From Cyanoderma ruficeps (lineage: Eukaryota > Chordata > Aves > Passeriformes > Timaliidae), in NCBI GenBank assembly GCA_008694505.1, contig VZDJ01007747.1:43854388-43918387 (forward strand): DNA of 64,000 nt, given 5' to 3'. The position numbers were made by a program, and so were the translations under genes. Shown here piece by piece: positions 59,939 through 64,000 of the stretch (the first letter of the stretch is position 1; every line of letters starts with the position of its first letter). A model generated the notes under the pieces. That model did no database searches. It was not told the DNA's origin and saw only the letters and a list, made by a program, of their open reading frames with translations.

Positions 59939-61044
59939 TAGAGCTGTAGGATTTCCACAGTTCCCCCTAACGTGGCTAAAACTCAGAAAAAGCTTTTCAA
60001 GCATGTCACAGAAAAAAATCTGACTGGGGTTCCACTGCTGTGGAGGAGTCCTATCCACTGCCTCAGATGGGTGTGACAAACCCCTTGAGCACCTAATTTC
60101 AGAAGCAATCAGATCCTTTCCAGGCTACTGAGTGAAGAAGAAAATATTTTTGCAGCCAGGTTGGTTGGAATAGTGGATGAAAGATTTTTAAGGTGCTTTT
60201 AGTGTGTACTCAAACCTGGGTCAGATCTGCACAAGTCACCTCTGAGCCCCTCTGTCCCACCAGAACTTTTGCTTTCTGTTTACTGTGATCCTCTCTTAGG
60301 TCTGCCAGCCTGCTCTCCATTGCTGTGCATTGAAATAACCTTTCTTTAAGGCTGCTAATAAAATAAATGTGAGTGTAGCAATGCAAAGAACGTTGTATTT
60401 ACTNNCCCCCCCCCCCCCCAAATTCTCCTTGTCGACTTTCTGCAGTTAACTTGAAAAGCACAACAAAGTTAATGCGCTGTCAAACGTTCAGCTCTGAAAA
60501 TCCAGCTGGGGTCTAAAGATAGCAGATCAAAACCTGTCACTGGAATGGGGGCACAGCGCTGCTGCTGAACAAGCTGTCCTAATATTTACAGGTTGTTTTA
60601 AACAACAATAATGTTCTGATCCCCCTGCTGATACAATCCCCTGGCACCGAGGGTGCATTGCAAATATCCTGGATATTGGCCCAGTGTCTCCATCTGATAT
60701 AAAAGCTTCTGCTGGTGCCTGGCTGGGATATTGGATGATGTATGGCCTTCAGCTGCTGGCTGTGGCAGGGAGATGCATGAAGCAGTGTGAGATAAGAAGG
60801 TCACAGGGAGACCTCACTGGATAAATGCTTCCTGGAGGATCTTTGATGGTTGGTGTTATAAATGAAGTATAAGCCAGTTGTCCCAAGGGAAAAAGAGCAT
60901 TTATGAAAGTCACAGACGTAAGTGCCTTCAGGACAAAACATCACACAGAAAGTCTTTGATATAAGAGTGTTTACATTCCATGATTGGGGTTTGGGATTTT
61001 AATTTACTGCTCTGGTCAGGCTAAAAAAGAGCTGCTGGAGGTTT
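59939..61044. other. Unique non-coding sequence with a 2-N gap
   Basis: No repeat or gene is recognised. Two N at 60404-60405 precede a C-run (60406-60419), which looks like an unresolved homopolymer. Confidence 0.5.
60404..60419. other. Unresolved bases beside a C-run
   Basis: NN followed by fourteen C. The true homopolymer length is uncertain. Confidence 0.95.
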
Positions 61045-61280
61045 CACAGAATCACAGAATCACAAGGTTGGAAGAGACCTTCAAGATCATCAAGTCCAAC
61101 CCAGCCCAAACACCTCAACTAGATCACGGCACCGAGTGCCACATCCAGTCTTTTTTTAGACACATCCAGGGATGGTGACTCCACCACCTCCTTGGGCAAA
61201 GTATTCCAGTACTTTATCATTCTTTCCATGAAAAACTTCTTCCTCGTATCCAACCTATATTTCCCTTAAAAACTTGCAAA
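61045..61280 (-). mobile_element. CR1 LINE 3' fragment
   Basis: It opens with three octamer-like tail units ('cacagaatcacagaatcaca') and 'aggttggaagagaccttcaa', then 'gatcatcaagtccaacccag', 'tccagggatggtgactccac' and 'gaaaaacttcttcctcgtat'. This CR1 subfamily differs from the one at 61610. The two elements lie head-to-head. Confidence 0.95.
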
Positions 61281-61609
61281 GCGTTCTGTTCCCTTCCCTT
61301 AAATAAAATATCTAAACATATTTATTGTGTCTTCTATCTACTAATTTGAGCTCATCCGGGGATGTTTTAACTACAGCCAATAACAAACATGCAGGTATTG
61401 GGCTGGGTAAGTCCCTATGTGCATTGGAACCTTGGAAAAGTAGAAGTGCCTTTCATCTGTTTGTAACTCATGGCTAAGAAATCTGAACAAGATTAAACCC
61501 AAAAGGCACAACAGGTAAATTTCTTTTCTGTGTGTTGAAGCAAAAAAAGCCACAGTAAGACAAGAGGCTGGACATGCCCCAGCCATGTGCACTCAGAGCC
61601 CAGAAAATC
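61281..61609. other. Short unique spacer
   Basis: About 330 bp between two CR1 copies, with no recognised feature. Confidence 0.5.
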
Positions 61610-62215
61610 AATTGTGTCTTGGGCTGATCCCACAGGGTGGGCAGCAGGAAATGGGAATTCTGCCCCTGTGCCCTGCTCAGGTGAGACCTCACCTGCAGAG
61701 CTGCCTCCAGCTCTTGGATCCCAGCCCAGGAAGGACTCTGGAGACAGTCCAGAGAAGGCACCAGGATGATCAGAGGAGTGGAGCAGCTCTGCTGGGAGGA
61801 AAGGCTGGGAAAGGTGGAATTGTTCAGTGTGGAGAAGAAAAGTCTCTGGGGTGACCAAATTGTGGCCTTGCAGGGCCTGAAGGGAACTTACAGGAAATAT
61901 GGAGAGACACTATTGACAGGGGCTTGGAGAGACAAGGCATTGGGGAATGGCCTCACACTGACAGAGAGCAGGTTTAGATGAGATATTAAAACTAATTCTT
62001 TACTTGTGAAAGTGCTGAGCCCTGGCACAGGGTGCCCAGAGAAGCTGTGGCTGCCCCTGGATCCCTGGAAGTGTCCAAGGCCAGATTGGATGGGGCTTGG
62101 AGCACCCTGGGCTAGTGGAAGGTGTCTCTGCCCATGGCAGGGAGTCGGAACTGGGTTTTAAGATCCCTTCCACCCCAAACCATTCCACAATTCTGTGATT
62201 TTCTGACGAGAAAAT
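61610..62215 (+). mobile_element. CR1 LINE 3' fragment, longest in the window
   Basis: About 600 bp of plus-strand CR1 3' region: 'ttgggctgatcccacagggt', 'gcctccagctcttggatccc', 'gcaccaggatgatcagagga', 'gaatggcctcacactgacag', 'ccctggcacagggtgcccag', 'ttccaccccaaaccattcca' and the octamer tail 'caattctgtgatttt'. The open frames across it are incidental. Its 3' half is nearly identical to the copy at 46130, which suggests a young subfamily. Confidence 0.95.
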
Positions 62216-64000
62216 GTGCTGCATTGTAAGTGTCTTGAGAGTCATGGCAGTAGAGAGGGCTTTTGGACTGATTATTCTTTATAAATAAGTGCCTCAGAAG
62301 TGCACTCTTTGCAAGAAGGACTGTACTCAAGAGCACTAACAAGGCCTAAGCAGATGTGAATGTCACTGTAATTTCGTTTTTCTGGGGTTTATTATAGTCC
62401 AGATGTCAACAGCTGATGAAATGGATGACCCAAAAGCTCAGAAGTGTTACAAAATCAAGACATCTTGACAAATAGATACCTGCTTGCCCAATACAACCAC
62501 GACTCAGTGAAAAAAATTTAATTCATTGCTTAAGTAAGATTGAACATCCTTAGAGGACATTTTGGGAATGCACTTCAACAATCCATGAAATACATTCAGG
62601 AACACAGCTGCAGGGAAGGAATAAAGCGTAGGCAATTATGCAGAGGCTTGAAAAAGATGCAAACTGGGCAAATTGTATGAATGTAATTGAATAAAAGCCT
62701 CCATTTTCATCAAATTATTCACTACGCACTAGCAAGGTGCTTAAAAAATTAAAAGGGATTTTTTTTAAATGAATGTTTGGGTTTGGATTTAGGCAAGAGA
62801 AATGAGGTACCTTAGTCTGTCTCTCTACACTGCATGAATTTTCGTTGTAATTAGCATATGGAGATCCCAGAAACAGCACTAGAATTTAAGGGCCTTCAAC
62901 AACATGGAAAAAAAGGGATCGTTTTATCTCTGTGCTAAATACAGGAGTGGTGCCAAGCTTGGTGCATCGCTGTTGTCAAGTTTGGCCTCGGGTCATAATT
63001 GCTTATGCAAAATGCAATCCAAGAAGAAAAACACCCTAAACAATGGGGTTTAATGGTAAAGATAAGTAACTGCTTGATCTAAACTCTCAGAGGCTCATCG
63101 TTCTGAAAATGCGCTGCCTGGCACACTTAACTATTAAAGAAGGTGCAATTAGGTCTCCATGTTTTAAAATCCTTATCTTAATGAATGTAGGAGTTAAGAC
63201 ATGACTACAGATGAGGAGGAAAGAGGGTAACAGTTCTCAAGAGTTAAGCAACAGTTTTGTCTCTGCTTTTCTGAGTCTAAAAGATGGTGATAAAGTAAGG
63301 GTTGGAGTGGGATGAAAAGATAAAGTCACAAAGAAAATTAAATAGAAAGTTCAAAAGCACACATGGATCTGATTGGTCACCATGTGAAACACAGGGCAGG
63401 GCAAAGCTTGCTTTGAAAGACAAAAAACCTGCTAAAATGATGTCAAACTTCACCCTCAGCCAGGGTTATCTGACATCCAGGGGCTGTGCTGCCTCGCTCT
63501 GCCCTTCCCAGACGCTGCCCTTAACGCTGTGGTGTCAAATCTCTTTGACTGTGCCATCATAAGGATTTTCCCCGACCGCAGCCAACAGAGCAGCTGAGTC
63601 CCGCAGTAGAAATGGAATAAAAGGAAATCCAGATAAAAAGACAGCTAAGAACGGATGAAACAAACAAAAAAAATGTAAGAAGGACTGAGGTGAGGGGTGA
63701 CCTTTTCCACATTCCCAGGACTGCAACTCTGCAGGGGAGCAGCCAGATCCTCAGCTGCTGTTGAGCTGACAGAGACCCAGATTCAGCCTCACAGACTTCA
63801 CAAGGATTCCCAAATATTGTATCCCTCCATAACTGGTGGAGACCATCCCACAACCTGAATGACAGGGAGATACTTGTAAAAGAAGAGGCACTTCTCTTCC
63901 CTTGCTGGTTTTCAGAGCAGAAGTTCGTTTGTGTTTGCAGAATTCAGCGTTGATTTTTGAGGCATGGATCGTGGATTTCTGAACATGGGTCATTGTCGAT
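62216..64000. other. Unique non-coding sequence
   Basis: No repeat or gene is recognised to the end of the window. An AT-rich segment with 'cataattgcttatgcaaaat' (about 62993-63012) holds octamer-like motifs and is noted in the findings. Confidence 0.5.

Overview
The window reads as non-coding vertebrate nuclear DNA, most likely from a bird and probably a songbird. The main evidence is many 5'-truncated CR1 LINE fragments with the avian CR1 3' end (imperfect repeats of an ATTCTRTG-like octamer and the adjoining 'ggttggaaggga' type segment). There are also several families of short solo retroviral LTRs, while Alu- or L1-like sequence and prokaryotic gene organisation are absent. I found no protein-coding gene, exon set, tRNA, rRNA or snRNA that I can support. 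The long open frames are chance frames, frames across N gaps, or frames across repeats.

Layout. 1-5.4 kb: unique sequence, one CR1, a solo LTR (family A, 3259-3940), a 762-base assembly gap (4120-4881) and a second CR1. 5.4-9.4 kb: unique sequence, an exact 7 x 23 bp minisatellite (7961-8121), then a CR1 3' end carrying a 76-bp duplication and split by a second family-A LTR (8430-9158). 9.4-18.3 kb: small CR1 pieces, a family-B LTR (14582-15156) and a CR1 interrupted by a family-C LTR (17687-18137). 18.3-27.8 kb: mostly unique, with old CR1 pieces, a family-D LTR inside a CR1 (25589-25890) and an internally shortened family-C LTR (27505-27777). 27.8-43 kb: the most repeat-poor part, with one possible LTR near 36 kb. 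43-48.8 kb: a strong hairpin, an unclassified 63-bp repeat shared with 48.7 kb, a CR1 and a second family-B LTR (47658-48211). 51-64 kb: CR1 copies on both strands, a full-length family-C LTR (55596-56051), two more LTR-like segments (56.8-57.9 kb) and a second family-D LTR (59637-59933).

No genes act together here. The biological content is a layered record of retrotransposition: CR1 copies came first, and several were later hit by LTR elements that collapsed to solo LTRs. Target-site duplications can be read at four of the insertions. The more unusual items are the perfect palindrome in the transcribed part of family B, the 13-bp inverted repeat within a CR1 tail, the 23-bp minisatellite, the 43.3-kb hairpin and the unclassified 63-bp dispersed repeat. 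I did not find a convincing undescribed biological system.
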